From assembly GCF_003233655.1 (NCBI RefSeq), contig NZ_CP029829.1, forward strand, positions 62,001-126,000: 64,000 bases of DNA. The letters are read 5' to 3'. The position numbers were made by a program, and so were the translations under genes. The notes beneath the pieces were generated by a model. The model was not told the DNA's origin. It did not search any database and saw nothing but the letters and a program-made list of their open reading frames with translations. Shown here one piece after another: positions 44,728 to 56,128 of this stretch. Each line of letters starts with the position of its first letter. Within the stretch, counting starts at the first letter, position 1. The stretch comes from Azospirillum ramasamyi. Its GTDB lineage: Bacteria; Pseudomonadota; Alphaproteobacteria; Azospirillales; Azospirillaceae.

Positions 44728-47421
44728 ATGGCGAGCCAGGGTGAATCCAAGTGGGTCTACAGCTTCGGGGCCGGTGCCACCGAAGGACGGGCCGATATGA
44801 AGAACCTGCTGGGCGGCAAGGGCGCCAATCTGGCCGAGATGGCCAATCTTGGCCTGCCCGTTCCGCCGGGCTTCACGATCACCACCGAGCTGTGCACCTA
44901 TTTCTACGCCAACGGCCGTTCCTATCCGCCGGAGCTGACGGCGCAGGTGAACGCCGCCATCGCGCGGCTGGAACAGGCGATGGACGCCAAGTTCGGCGAT
45001 CCGGCCAACCCGCTGCTGGTGTCGGTCCGCTCCGGCGCCCGCGCGTCGATGCCCGGCATGATGGACACGGTGCTGAACCTGGGCCTGAACGACGCGACCG
45101 CCGCCGGCCTCGCCAAGCGGTCGGGCGACGCCCGGTTCGCCTATGACAGCTATCGCCGCTTCATCCAGATGTATTCCAACGTCGTGCTCGACGTTGAGCA
45201 TCACCATTTCGAGGACATCCTCGACGGCCACAAGCGCGACAAGTCCTACAACCTCGACACCGACCTGTCGGCCGAGGATTGGCAGGCGGTGATCGAGGAT
45301 TACAAGAAGGCGGTCGAGCGCGAGCTGGGCAAGCCCTTCCCGCAGGATGTGCAGGAGCAGCTGTGGGGCGCCATCGGCGCCGTCTTCGGTTCCTGGATGA
45401 ACGCCCGCGCCATCACCTACCGCAAGCTGCACGACATCCCGGCCGATTGGGGCACCGCAGTCAACGTGCAGTGCATGGTCTTCGGCAACATGGGCAACGA
45501 CTGCGCCACCGGCGTGGCCTTCACCCGCAACCCGTCGACCGGCGAGAACGCCTTCTACGGCGAGTATCTGGTCAACGCCCAGGGCGAGGACGTGGTCGCC
45601 GGCATCCGCACGCCGCAGCACCTGACCATCGCCGGCAAGCTCGCCAACAAGTCCGACCTCCCCGCCATGGAAGAGGTGATGCCGGAGGTGTTCAACCAGC
45701 TGAACGAGGTCCGCCTCAAGCTGGAAAAGCACTACCGCGACATGCAGGACATCGAGTTCACGGTCCAGCAGAACAAGCTGTTCATGCTGCAGACCCGCAA
45801 CGGCAAGCGCACCGCCCCGGCGGCGCTGAAGATCGCCGTCGATCTGGCCAATGAGGGTGTCATCGACCAGAACGAGGCGGTCCGCCGCATCGATCCGGCC
45901 TCGCTCGACCAGCTGCTGCACCCGACGCTGGACCCCAAGGCCGAGCGCAAGGTGATCGCCAAGGGCCTGCCGGCCTCCCCCGGCGCCGCGTCCGGCAAGG
46001 TGGTGTTCACCGCCGACGAGGCCGAGCAGATGGCCGGCAAGGGCGAGGCGGTGATCCTCTGCCGCATCGAGACCTCGCCCGAGGACATCCACGGCATGCA
46101 CGCCGCCCGCGGCATCCTGACCAGCCGCGGCGGCATGACCAGCCACGCGGCGGTGGTGGCCCGCGGCATGGGCCGCGCCTGCGTGTCGGGCGCCGGCGAC
46201 CTGCGCATCGACTACAAGACCAGGCAGATGTCGGTCCGCGGCATCACCGTGAAGGAAGGCGACGTCCTGACCATCGACGGCTCCACCGGCGAGGTGATGC
46301 TGGGCGAGGTGCCGACGATCCAGCCGGAACTGTCGGGCGACTTCGCCACCCTGATGGGCTGGGCCGACAGCATCCGCCGGATGAAGATCCGCGCCAACGC
46401 CGAAACCCCGCTGGACGCCCGCACCGCGCGGAAGTTCGGCGCCGAGGGCATCGGCCTGTCGCGCACCGAGCACATGTTCTTCGACCCGGAGCGCATCCTG
46501 GCCGTCCGCGAGATGATCCTGGCGGAGGACGAGGCCGGCCGCCGCGCGGCGCTGGCCAAGCTGGAGCCCTTCCAGAAGAAGGACTTCGTCGATCTGTTCA
46601 CGATCATGACCGGCCTGCCGGTGACGATCCGCCTGCTCGACCCGCCGCTGCACGAGTTCCTGCCGAACACCGAAGAGGACATGGCGGAGGTCGCCCAGGC
46701 CACCGGCACCGATCCGCTGCGGGTTCGCCACCGCACCATCCAGCTGCATGAAGCGAACCCGATGCTGGGCCATCGCGGCTGCCGTCTGGGCATCTCGTAC
46801 CCCGAGATCTACGAGATGCAGGCCCGCGCCATCTTCGCCGCCGCCGCCGAGGTCGCCAAGACCACCGGCGAGGCGGTCATTCCCGAAGTGATGATCCCGC
46901 TGATCATCACGAAGAAGGAGTTCGACATCCTCAAGGCGGTGATCGACCGCGCCGCCGAGCAGGTGAAGGCCGAGACCGGCGTGACGGTGGAGTATCTGAC
47001 CGGCACGATGATCGAGCTGCCGCGCGCGGCCCTGAAGGCCGGCGAGATCGCCGAGTCGGCCGAGTTCTTCAGCTACGGCACCAACGACCTGACCCAGACC
47101 ACGCTGGGCCTGTCGCGCGACGACGCCGGCAGCTTCCTGCCGGAGTACCAGCGCCAGGGCATCCTGGAACAGGACCCGTTCCAGTCGCTGGACGTCACCG
47201 GCGTCGGCGAACTGGTGGAGATCGCCACCGAGCGCGGCCGCAAGGTCCGCCCGGACATCAAGCTGGGCATCTGCGGCGAGCATGGCGGCGACCCGGCCTC
47301 GATCTCCTTCTGCGAGAAGATCGGGCTGACCTATGTCTCCTGCTCGCCCTACCGCGTGCCGATCGCCCGCCTCGCCGCCGCCCAGGCCGCGCTGAACAGC
47401 GACACGGTCAAGCGCGACTGA
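44728..47421 (+). CDS. ppdK: pyruvate, phosphate dikinase
   Basis: 897 residues. Interconverts pyruvate + ATP + Pi and phosphoenolpyruvate + AMP + PPi. N-terminal nucleotide-binding domain (LLGGKGANLAEMANLGLPVP, SVRSGARASMPGMMDTVLNL), swivelling phosphohistidine domain (GGMTSHAAVVARGMG, His about residue 473) and C-terminal PEP/pyruvate barrel (LGICGEHGGDP, Cys about residue 849). Full length and intact. Its last 45 codons and terminator are duplicated at 48351-48618. Confidence 0.97.
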   Translation: MASQGESKWVYSFGAGATEGRADMKNLLGGKGANLAEMANLGLPVPPGFTITTELCTYFYANGRSYPPELTAQVNAAIARLEQAMDAKFGDPANPLLVSVRSGARASMPGMMDTVLNLGLNDATAAGLAKRSGDARFAYDSYRRFIQMYSNVVLDVEHHHFEDILDGHKRDKSYNLDTDLSAEDWQAVIEDYKKAVERELGKPFPQDVQEQLWGAIGAVFGSWMNARAITYRKLHDIPADWGTAVNVQCMVFGNMGNDCATGVAFTRNPSTGENAFYGEYLVNAQGEDVVAGIRTPQHLTIAGKLANKSDLPAMEEVMPEVFNQLNEVRLKLEKHYRDMQDIEFTVQQNKLFMLQTRNGKRTAPAALKIAVDLANEGVIDQNEAVRRIDPASLDQLLHPTLDPKAERKVIAKGLPASPGAASGKVVFTADEAEQMAGKGEAVILCRIETSPEDIHGMHAARGILTSRGGMTSHAAVVARGMGRACVSGAGDLRIDYKTRQMSVRGITVKEGDVLTIDGSTGEVMLGEVPTIQPELSGDFATLMGWADSIRRMKIRANAETPLDARTARKFGAEGIGLSRTEHMFFDPERILAVREMILAEDEAGRRAALAKLEPFQKKDFVDLFTIMTGLPVTIRLLDPPLHEFLPNTEEDMAEVAQATGTDPLRVRHRTIQLHEANPMLGHRGCRLGISYPEIYEMQARAIFAAAAEVAKTTGEAVIPEVMIPLIITKKEFDILKAVIDRAAEQVKAETGVTVEYLTGTMIELPRAALKAGEIAESAEFFSYGTNDLTQTTLGLSRDDAGSFLPEYQRQGILEQDPFQSLDVTGVGELVEIATERGRKVRPDIKLGICGEHGGDPASISFCEKIGLTYVSCSPYRVPIARLAAAQAALNSDTVKRD

Positions 47422-47447
47422 GCCGCTTCGGGTAGCTGAAACGACTT

Positions 47448-47482
47448 CGGCCCTCTTCCCGCAAGGGAAGGGGGCCGTTTCG
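47448..47482 (+). terminator. intrinsic terminator after ppdK
   Basis: Stem CGGCCCTCTTCCC / GGGAAGGGGGCCG with GCAA loop, followed by TTTCGTTTT, 27 bp after the ppdK stop. A slightly altered copy is at about 48512-48547. Confidence 0.85.
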
Positions 47483-47505
47483 TTTTGGGGGCGGCGTTGG
47501 GTGGG

Positions 47506-47554
47506 TGGAACAGCGTGGAACAGATTTCGGGGGACTGTTCACTGTTCCATCCGG
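47506..47554. repeat. TGGAACAG/CTGTTCCA hairpin repeat, copy 1
   Basis: Two TGGAACAG units on the left and CTGTTCACTGTTCCA on the right can fold into one long imperfect hairpin; ends CCATCCGG. Similar copies are at 48569-48618 and 48656-48704. Confidence 0.75.
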
Positions 47555-47572
47555 CGGGACATCATGGACGGC

Positions 47573-47911
47573 TCAGCGCTGGGAACCGGAGGTCAACTCG
47601 CCGATGCCCGTCAGCTTGAACGCCCCTCTTCCCGGCAGGGAAACCCGCAACTCCAACTCCCCGCCCGCGGCTTCCACGAAGCGCCGCAGGGTGGACAGAT
47701 ACAGGTCGGTTCGCTTTTCGATCTGGTGGACGGTCGGCTGCTTCACGTTCAGGGTTTCGGCCACCTGACCCTGGGTCAGTTCCGCCAGCCGGCGCAATTC
47801 CGCCAATCCGTCGATCTCGGCCAGCATCCCGGCGGCCCGTGCATCCACTGCGGCGCGCTCGTCGTCGGTCATCTCGGAGAGGATCTGGTCGAACGGGATC
47901 GTCGCCGTCAT
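47573..47911 (-). CDS. XRE-type antitoxin (HigA-like)
   Basis: 112 residues. The central helix-turn-helix reads [20 protein letters not shown], then [20 protein letters not shown], typical of XRE antitoxins paired with HigB/RelE toxins. The acidic N-terminal part ([20 protein letters not shown]) probably contacts the toxin. Its start overlaps the toxin stop by 4 bp, giving the toxin-first order of HigBA modules. It should neutralise the toxin and repress the operon. Confidence 0.9.
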   Translation of the reverse strand: MTATIPFDQILSEMTDDERAAVDARAAGMLAEIDGLAELRRLAELTQGQVAETLNVKQPTVHQIEKRTDLYLSTLRRFVEAAGGELELRVSLPGRGAFKLTGIGELTSGSQR

Positions 47912-48267
47912 GGCTTGGTTCCTTTCAGGTCGGAGAGATGGTCGTCATACCGGCTGTCGGCGGTGGCGATCAGCGAGGCGTAGAACCGCTTTTCCGAAAC
48001 CCCGCTTTTATCCCCGGCAACCAGCACGACGGCGTTGCGCTTCGGGTCGAAGGCAAAGGCGACGCGCCACACGCCACCATTCGACTTGAACCGCAATTCC
48101 TTCATGTTCGCATGCCTGGACCCGTTCAACGTATCGACATGGGGCCGGCCGAGCGCCGGGCCACGCTCTCCAAGCACCTTGGCTGCGGCAGCGAGGTCGA
48201 TCCGCACGGCTTGCGGCAGAGCCCGGAATTCGGCCGCGAACGCGGTGTGGAAGAGAACGGTGTGCAT
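47908..48267 (-). CDS. RelE/HigB-type toxin (phage Gp49-like family)
   Basis: 119 residues from the ATG at 48267. The fold markers are [58 protein letters not shown] and [20 protein letters not shown], as in the Gp49-like HigB family of ribosome-dependent mRNA interferases. It is the first gene of the pair. A longer start exists 12 codons upstream but would overlap the operator. No AGGAG precedes the ATG. Confidence 0.88.
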   Translation of the reverse strand: MHTVLFHTAFAAEFRALPQAVRIDLAAAAKVLGERGPALGRPHVDTLNGSRHANMKELRFKSNGGVWRVAFAFDPKRNAVVLVAGDKSGVSEKRFYASLIATADSRYDDHLSDLKGTKP

Positions 48268-48277
48268 CGGAGGAAAT

Positions 48278-48326
48278 ATAGGCTTCGGGCTATTTTCCGG
48301 CAATGGAGATATAGCGCGGAGCCTAT
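48278..48326. promoter_or_regulatory. two operator palindromes upstream of the toxin-antitoxin pair
   Basis: ATAGGCTTCGGGCTAT (48278-48293) and ATAGCGCGGAGCCTAT (48311-48326) share ATAG...CTAT half sites. Starts are 33 bp apart, about three helical turns. Position just before the toxin gene suggests autoregulation by the XRE antitoxin. Confidence 0.6.
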
Positions 48327-48350
48327 TGTCCGAAAGCCGTTGAGCGGCGT

Positions 48351-48618
48351 CGGCGACCCGGCCTCAATCTCCTTCTGCGGGAGGATCGGGCTGACCTATG
48401 TCTCCTGCTCGCCCTACCGCGTGCCGATCGCCCGCCTCGCCGCCGCTCAGGCCGCGCTGAACAGCGACACGGTCAAGCGCGACTGAGCCGCTTCGGGTAG
48501 CTGAAACGATTTCGGCCCTCTTCCCGCAGGAAGGGGGCCGTTTCGTTTTAGGGGCGGAGGTGGGTGGGTGGAACATCGTGGAACAGGTTTCGGCGGAGTG
48601 TTCACTGTTCCATCCGGG
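48351..48618 (+). pseudogene. duplicated 3' end of ppdK with terminator
   Basis: From CGGCGACCCGGCCTC onwards this repeats 47286-47554 with a scattering of base changes and a 2-3-bp deletion in the terminator loop. It encodes the last 45 ppdK residues, the stop and the terminator, then hairpin copy 2. The two copies bracket the toxin-antitoxin cassette as direct repeats of about 268 bp. It has no start of its own. Confidence 0.9.
48569..48618. repeat. TGGAACA/TGTTCCA hairpin repeat, copy 2
   Basis: Reads TGGAACATCGTGGAACAG ... TGTTCACTGTTCCATCCGG; part of the duplicated block. Confidence 0.75.
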
Positions 48619-48655
48619 GCGCCCGGCCCGGCTTGCGGGAGTCGGATGGAACGTT

Positions 48656-48704
48656 TGGAACAGGTTGGAACGGTTTTCCGGGGGCTGCTCACTGTTCCAT
48701 CCGG
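48656..48704. repeat. TGGAACAG/CTGTTCCA hairpin repeat, copy 3
   Basis: Begins TGGAACAGGTTGGAACGG and ends CTCACTGTTCCATCCGG, 37 bp after copy 2 and diverged from the other two. No third copy of the ppdK end accompanies it. The stretch from here to 48856 shows no gene. Confidence 0.7.
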
Positions 48705-48856
48705 TGGGGCAGGTGCGCGGGAGGACGGGCGTAAGGGGGCGTGGCACCGTTGGCGATGCATGCAGGACACTCCTCGGGCGGTTGAGGCTTATAGTCCTAT
48801 CATGAATGGCGGTTGGCGGTAAGGGGGGCGTGGAAAAGGCGTGGCTGATGTGTGGT

Positions 48857-49030
48857 CTACTGCGGCGATGGGGCTGGTTGTTCGTCGGGTGTGCCCCAAC
48901 TGTCGAGCCAGTCGGCGACATCCCGCAGGGGAATCGTTTGGCCCGCGGCTACTTGGGATCGCGCTTCAGCGATGGCGCGTGTCAGTGCAACGTCATCGGT
49001 CGGTTCGAACGCGGTCGTGGAATCGGCCAT
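48857..49030 (-). CDS. small orphan antitoxin-like protein (57 residues)
   Basis: The ATG at 49030 follows an excellent ribosome site (GGAGGTG) and the frame ends TAG at 48857. The product includes LTRAIAEARSQVAAGQTIPL and RDVADWLDSWGTPDE, a pattern common in small antitoxins paired with RelE/ParE toxins. No toxin gene follows on the minus strand, so it appears to be an orphan. Recognised from the sequence pattern, not from a search. Confidence 0.7.
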   Translation of the reverse strand: MADSTTAFEPTDDVALTRAIAEARSQVAAGQTIPLRDVADWLDSWGTPDEQPAPSPQ

Positions 49031-49289
49031 GGGGCACCTCCGTCACCGAACATATGTGGCGAGCGTGGGCTGGTCCAGACAAGGCAGCTGTAGGGCGACC
49101 GAGGATAGGAGTTTGAGCCTCCAGGAAAATCGGGAGCAGCTTCGGCAGGATGTGCGGAGGTGGCGGATTGTTATTATCTGGGTATGCGGTACCCTCCGCT
49201 AACCCGCGAACATCGAAGATGTTACCTTGCAGAGAGGCACAACTCAGGATAATGGTATTATACGAGCCGTGCGTTAAATGAGGGTCTCC

Positions 49290-50628
49290 ATGGGTGTCGT
49301 GCAGCTTCGCCAGATTCGGAATCATCTCCTTGAACGGTACGTCCCGTACATCGATATTTCAGATTATGAGAAGCGCTCCCAAGCAGATCAAGAGAATGCA
49401 AAATTAACGCGCGCTCTTTCTGCTTTTGCCATAGCTAATGAAGCAGATCTATCCCCAGAAGTTGCCTGTACATCTGTTGTGGATGGGTACAATGATAATG
49501 GCATTGACGCAATATACTATTCAGCCGGTGAAAAAGTATTGTATTTGTGTCAGTCAAAGTGGTCGAATGATGGAAGTGGTTCTCTTGATGAAGCTGGTGC
49601 ACTGAAGTTCGTTAAGGGGGTTCTTGCTCTTCTTACCCCAAAATTTGAAGATTTTAATGATAAGATTCGGAGGCGGCAAGCAGAGCTAGACGCGGCAATC
49701 AATAATGCATCTAGAATTGTTCTTATTTCTGCCCACTCCGGAAGTGACCGCCTAGGGGATCATGCGAATAGGGTGTTGAGTGACTGTCTCAGTAGCTTGA
49801 ATGATACTGGAGAAGTAGCCGTCCTTTTGTCTCTCCATCAGGAAAATCTCTACACTATGGTTGCTGAGGGCGGCCGTGGTGAACCAGTCAACTTGGCTGT
49901 ACAGCTATTCGACTGGGGGGCAACAAAGAACCCATATCAGGCTTTTTATGGGCAAGTTGCTGCAAGTGATGTTGCTGAATGGGGAGTCAAGCATAGGCAT
50001 CGTATATTCTTCAAAAACATTAGAACATTTCTAGGGGCGAGCACCGCAGTTAATGAGGGAATTGCTGATTCAATTAAAAAAAGCCCGCAAAATTTTTGGT
50101 ACCTTAACAATGGGATAACCGCCCTCTGTAGTAAAATTCAGAAGAGAGCTGTTGGTGGAAATACTAGGGATGCAGGCACTTTTGACTGTGAGGATGTGGC
50201 TATTGTAAATGGCGCGCAGACTGTGGGTGTTATCACCGAGTTGTCCAATATAAGTCCAGAACAGTTAGCTCAGGCGCGTGTTCCAATTCGGCTGATTTCT
50301 TTAGAGAACTGCCCAGAGGAATTCGCGATGGAGGTCACGCGGGCAACCAATACACAGAACCGAGTCGATTCTCGGAATTTTGTTGCGCTCGATCCTCACC
50401 AGGACCGTATACGTGCTGAATTGCTCGTAGATGGTATCGAATACGAATACCGGCAAGGCGAAGGTGAACCCACTGGCGACAGACGATTTGGTTTGGTTGA
50501 TGCTACTGTTGCTCTAGCATGCTCTCGACCTGAGGTGGATCTGGCTGTTCAAGCGAAGCGCGAAATCAGCAAGCTGTGGGAAGATATGGATCGCCCCCCT
50601 TACAGAACGATGTTCAATAAGGGACTTA
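49290..50628 (+). pseudogene. AIPR-type abortive phage infection gene, interrupted by IS5
   Basis: Starts at the ATG at 49290 (AGGG ahead; an ATG at 49278 is the alternative) and reads about 446 residues before the IS. Motifs of the AIPR family: SVVDGYNDNGIDAIYYS, LYLCQSKWSN, NFWYLNNGITALCSKI, VAIVNGAQTVGVI and VTRATNTQNRVDSRNF. The IS adds a foreign tail up to 50720 (RVRNKTGQERL...). Without the IS the frame would continue LKSDGGKIFP... for only about 20 codons, which is shorter than usual, so decay may have begun earlier. The DNA is AT-rich with codon use unlike its neighbours, a sign of transfer. AIPR proteins are linked to defence against phages. Confidence 0.82.
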
Positions 50629-51480
50629 GAGTGCGTAACAAAACCGGCCAGGAACGGTTGGTAGGGGCATGGCAGCCCCTCTTGTTTCCGACGCCTTGTG
50701 GGCGATCATCGAACCGCTGATCCCGCCGGAGCCGCCCAAGCCAAAAGGCGGACGGCCCCGGTTGGACGATCGTGCGGCGCTGACCGGCATCCTATTCGTG
50801 CTGCGCACGGGTATTCCTTGGGAGCTTCTGCCGGTGGAGATGGGCTGCGGCTCGGGGATGACCTGCTGGCGGCGTCTGCACGAGTGGCATCGGGCTGGCG
50901 TGTGGGAACGGCTGCATCGTGTGCTGCTCGACCGGCTCGGCTATGCCAACGCCATCAACTGGGATCGTGCAGCGGTGGACAGCGCCAGCGTCCCGGCAAA
51001 AAGGGGGGTGAGGAGACCGGCCCGAACCCGACGGATCGCGGCAAGCCGGGCTCCAAGCGCCACATCCTCGTCGATGCTAACGGCATCCCGCTCGCCCTGA
51101 GGATCTCGCCAGCCAACCGGCACGACAGCAAGCTGCTGGAGGCGCTGGTCGATGCCGTGCCGGCGATCCGCCAGTGTGCGGGCCGGCCCCGGCGCCGCCC
51201 GGCCAAGCTGCACGCCGACAAGGGCTACGACTTTGCACACTGCCGGCAGGCGCTGCGCCAACGAGCGATCATTCCGCGGATCGCCCGGCGTGGCGTCGAG
51301 AGCAGCGAGCGTCTTGGCCGACACCGATGGGTGGTCGAGCGTACGCTCGCTTGGTTCGCCCGCTTCCGCCGCATCGCCGTCCGCTACGAACGGCGCGCCG
51401 ACATCTTCACTGCCTTTCACCATATCGCGGCCAGCCTCATCTGCTGGCGCTTCGTCCAGAGATGGTTCTGTTAGGCGCTC
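50629..51480 (+). mobile_element. IS5-family insertion sequence, copy 2
   Basis: 852 bp with the same ends as copy 1 (GAGTGCGTAACAAAACC at the left; GAGCGCCTAACAGAACC, reverse-complemented, at the right) and TA at both flanks (50627-50628 and 51481-51482). It lies inside the AIPR gene and in opposite orientation to copy 1. Confidence 0.95.
50669..51474 (+). CDS. IS5-family transposase, two frames joined by frameshift (copy 2)
   Basis: Same protein as in copy 1: frame A from the ATG at 50669, frameshift at A5G6 (50998-51008), frame B to 51474. Catalytic residues in AAVDSASV, HADKGYD and VVERTLAWFARFRR. Both copies look functional. Confidence 0.92.
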
Positions 51481-51725
51481 TAAATCTGATGGAGGGAAAA
51501 TCTTTCCGACAGAAAGGCAAGTTCAACAGCGCCCGTGCCTTCGCATTCGCTCCTTCTGCTGACTGCTACACCTATATGTCATCAGTCAGCAGCATTTAAA
51601 AAATGGGTGACTTAAATCCTCTTTCTATTGTTTTGCATGGTGAAATTCAAGAGATAAACAATATGCGGATACTCTGGGCTGGGACGTGCAGGCGAGAGGA
51701 AATAAAGAAGAATTTGGCTACTGGC
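51481..51725 (+). other. AT-rich remnant downstream of the IS, ending at a sharp composition change
   Basis: The AT-rich character of the AIPR region continues to about 51725 and then stops abruptly in GC-rich DNA. A short open frame from 51603 begins MGDLNPLSIVLHGEIQEIN and soon runs antisense into the HTH gene, so it looks like a truncated gene of the island rather than an intact one. Confidence 0.45.
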
Positions 51726-52095
51726 AATTTGCGGCCGCTGCCATCGGCACCACCCGGCAAGTTCCTCGCACCAGATCGACGTCAATCTCCGCTGCAACCA
51801 GTTCCGGCCGGATGCTTATGCCGTCGCGGACCAGTCGCACCAGACCGTGCTTCGCCAAGTCTTGCAGAGCGCGCGAGACGTTGGGCTGGGCGCGGTTGGC
51901 GAGTTGGGCGAGGCGGGAGACCGCCTCCGGGCGTTCGGTGGCGATCAGGTGCATCAACGCCCGGTTGGTCGGGGTCAGCACGCCGAGAAGGCCGGAGACC
52001 GACTCGCCATCCGTCACGGACTGCACCGGGGGAACCGGGCGGGTGCCCTGGGCGACCGCCAGCATCTCGTCGCGCAAATCATGCAAGGTCCGCAT
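51718..52095 (-). CDS. HVO_A0114-like helix-turn-helix regulator (antitoxin-like)
   Basis: 125 residues from the ATG at 52095 (GGAG upstream; an ATG at 52140 is an alternative). The winged helix-turn-helix reads ALMHLIATERPEAVSRLAQL, then ANRAQPNVSRALQDLAKHGL, and matches small DNA-binding proteins that serve as antitoxins to TumE-type toxins in other bacteria. No toxin gene is next to it. The last few codons (ANCQ) extend into the AT-rich island edge, so its natural C terminus may have been replaced. Confidence 0.72.
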   Translation of the reverse strand: MRTLHDLRDEMLAVAQGTRPVPPVQSVTDGESVSGLLGVLTPTNRALMHLIATERPEAVSRLAQLANRAQPNVSRALQDLAKHGLVRLVRDGISIRPELVAAEIDVDLVRGTCRVVPMAAAANCQ

Positions 52096-52479
52096 GGTCG
52101 GACTCCGTGTGTCGTCGGCGTGGTTCTCGGTGAGGCGCATCTAATATGCGCTTGGCGAGGGGATGCGGCTACCGCATTTGCGTTCGGTTTCGGCTGGGGA
52201 CGTGCAGGGGCAATGCGGTTCGGGAGTCTTGGGGTGCCCCTCACCCTCCCCACGCCTTCGGCGCGGGTCCCCGCCCTCTCCTGGGGCGGGAGAGGGTGAT
52301 TATCGCCACGGGTGACGGAGTTGGGGGGTGGTCGGGCGTGCTGTCGCGCGCCGCCAAGGGGCATGCTGCCCCTTCGCAATCCCCTGGCAAAGGCTGGCGC
52401 CTTTGCGGCCCCCTCACCCTGACCCTCTCCCCAGGGGGGAGAGGGAAAGTTTGCGGAGGGGAGGGGCGGGGGCCTGCCG
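52096..52479. other. intergenic region between HTH gene and hrpB
   Basis: About 380 bp with no gene on either strand. It contains two GC-rich inverted repeats of the CCCTCTCCCC/GGGGAGAGGG type (near 52270-52300 and 52415-52445), which also occur near 1370 and 18825 and are probably dispersed terminator-like repeats. Confidence 0.5.
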
Positions 52480-55044
<2,565 letters not shown>

Positions 55045-55255
55045 GAAGGGGAGTCTGCTGCCGCGAACCGGGGCGAAAGGCAACGGTTTTCGAGAGATCG
55101 GGCTTTTCCAAAGCTGGGGCTTTGCGGGAGGCGGACGGGGCGGCGCGCGCCAAAAGGTCGCAAGGGGCGAGGGAGGGGCGAGGGTGCGCGACCGATGACC
55201 GCAAAATCTGTATGGTTTTGGGGTCGTCGGGTTTATTCGCTCGTCAAAGGGATCC

Positions 55256-55729
55256 ATGACCGATATCCACGATGCCGCTCTGTTCCTCGCCCACGCCTGC
55301 GCGCTGGAGGAGGACGCCGCCAACGGCTTCGCCGACCTGTCGGAAGCGATGAAGACCTATGGCAACCAGGAGGTCGCGGCCTTCTTCGGCCAGATGGCGA
55401 AATTCTCGCGCATGCATCTGGCCGAGGCGCGGGAACGGTCGGGCTTCCGCCAGATCCCGGACCTGAAGCCGGAAGACTTCCAGTGGCCGGACGGCGACAG
55501 CCCGGAAGCGGCCTCCATGGAAGGCTCGCATTATCTGATGACGGTGGAATACGCGCTGGAACTGGCGCTGGAGAGCGAGCGGCGCGGACAGGCCTTCTAC
55601 GCCGAGGTGGCGAAGACCACCACCGATTCGGAAGTCCGCATGATGGCCGAGGAGTTCGCCGCCGAAGAGGCCGAGCATGTCGCCCAGCTGGAACTGTGGG
55701 CCAAGCGCTATCCGGCGCCGCAGAAGTAG
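55256..55729 (+). CDS. ferritin-like (rubrerythrin-type) protein
   Basis: 157 residues, all helical. ACALEEDAANGFADLSEAM and FSRMHLAEARERS on one side, and ALELALESERRGQAFYAEVA and AAEEAEHVAQLELWAK on the other, give the two E-x(n)-E-x2-H-like pairs expected of a di-iron four-helix bundle. The rubredoxin-like domain of full rubrerythrins is missing. Possible peroxide or iron handling; substrate not known. Confidence 0.85.
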   Translation: MTDIHDAALFLAHACALEEDAANGFADLSEAMKTYGNQEVAAFFGQMAKFSRMHLAEARERSGFRQIPDLKPEDFQWPDGDSPEAASMEGSHYLMTVEYALELALESERRGQAFYAEVAKTTTDSEVRMMAEEFAAEEAEHVAQLELWAKRYPAPQK

Positions 55730-55802
55730 GTCCCCTGCCGCCCCCCTGACCCTCCCCCGCTTGCGCAGGGGAGGGAAGGCAGGCGGACGCCGGGGCAGTC
55801 GC

Positions 55803-56015
55803 TTACTTCGACAGGGTGGACCAGTCGATCTCGTACACCTTGTCGACCGGCTTGTAGGTCTTGAAGGCGGCGATCACGTCGTCGACGCTGACGTCGCCCG
55901 GCACGTTCTGGATTTCATAAACGACCGAGCTGCCGCTGGTCGGGCCGACGTCGGCGTTGCGGTGTGCCTGCGAGACCAGCCCTTCGCCGGCCTTCTTGAT
56001 CATGATGGAAGCCAT
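55803..56015 (-). CDS. small protein of unknown function (70 residues)
   Basis: Starts at 56015 behind AGGAGA. The product begins MASIMIKKAGEGLVSQAHRN and ends KPVDKVYEIDWSTLSK, a compact mixed alpha/beta pattern without leader or membrane segment. I do not recognise a family. Terminates 73 bp from the convergent ferritin-like gene. Confidence 0.65.
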   Translation of the reverse strand: MASIMIKKAGEGLVSQAHRNADVGPTSGSSVVYEIQNVPGDVSVDDVIAAFKTYKPVDKVYEIDWSTLSK

Positions 56016-56128
56016 GCATCCGTCTCCTGTTGCGACTCGCCCGACCACAAAACCATAAACAAAAAGCGGTTTAATCGGAAGGCGGAAAGATCGCGGATGC
56101 TGCGGTGCGGCATCAAGGCGCCGCGGTG

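Noticed and set aside
44436..44750. Possible 104-residue protein on the minus strand upstream of ppdK
   Set aside because: Overlaps the ppdK start, has a single possible start and no family features.
44596..47283. Open frame of about 895 codons on the minus strand
   Set aside because: Antisense to ppdK; no motif.
48364..48921. Minus-strand frame with repeated GWNSEQPPEN-like segments
   Set aside because: The apparent protein repeats are only translation of the TGGAACAG hairpin repeats and the ppdK duplication; no ribosome site.
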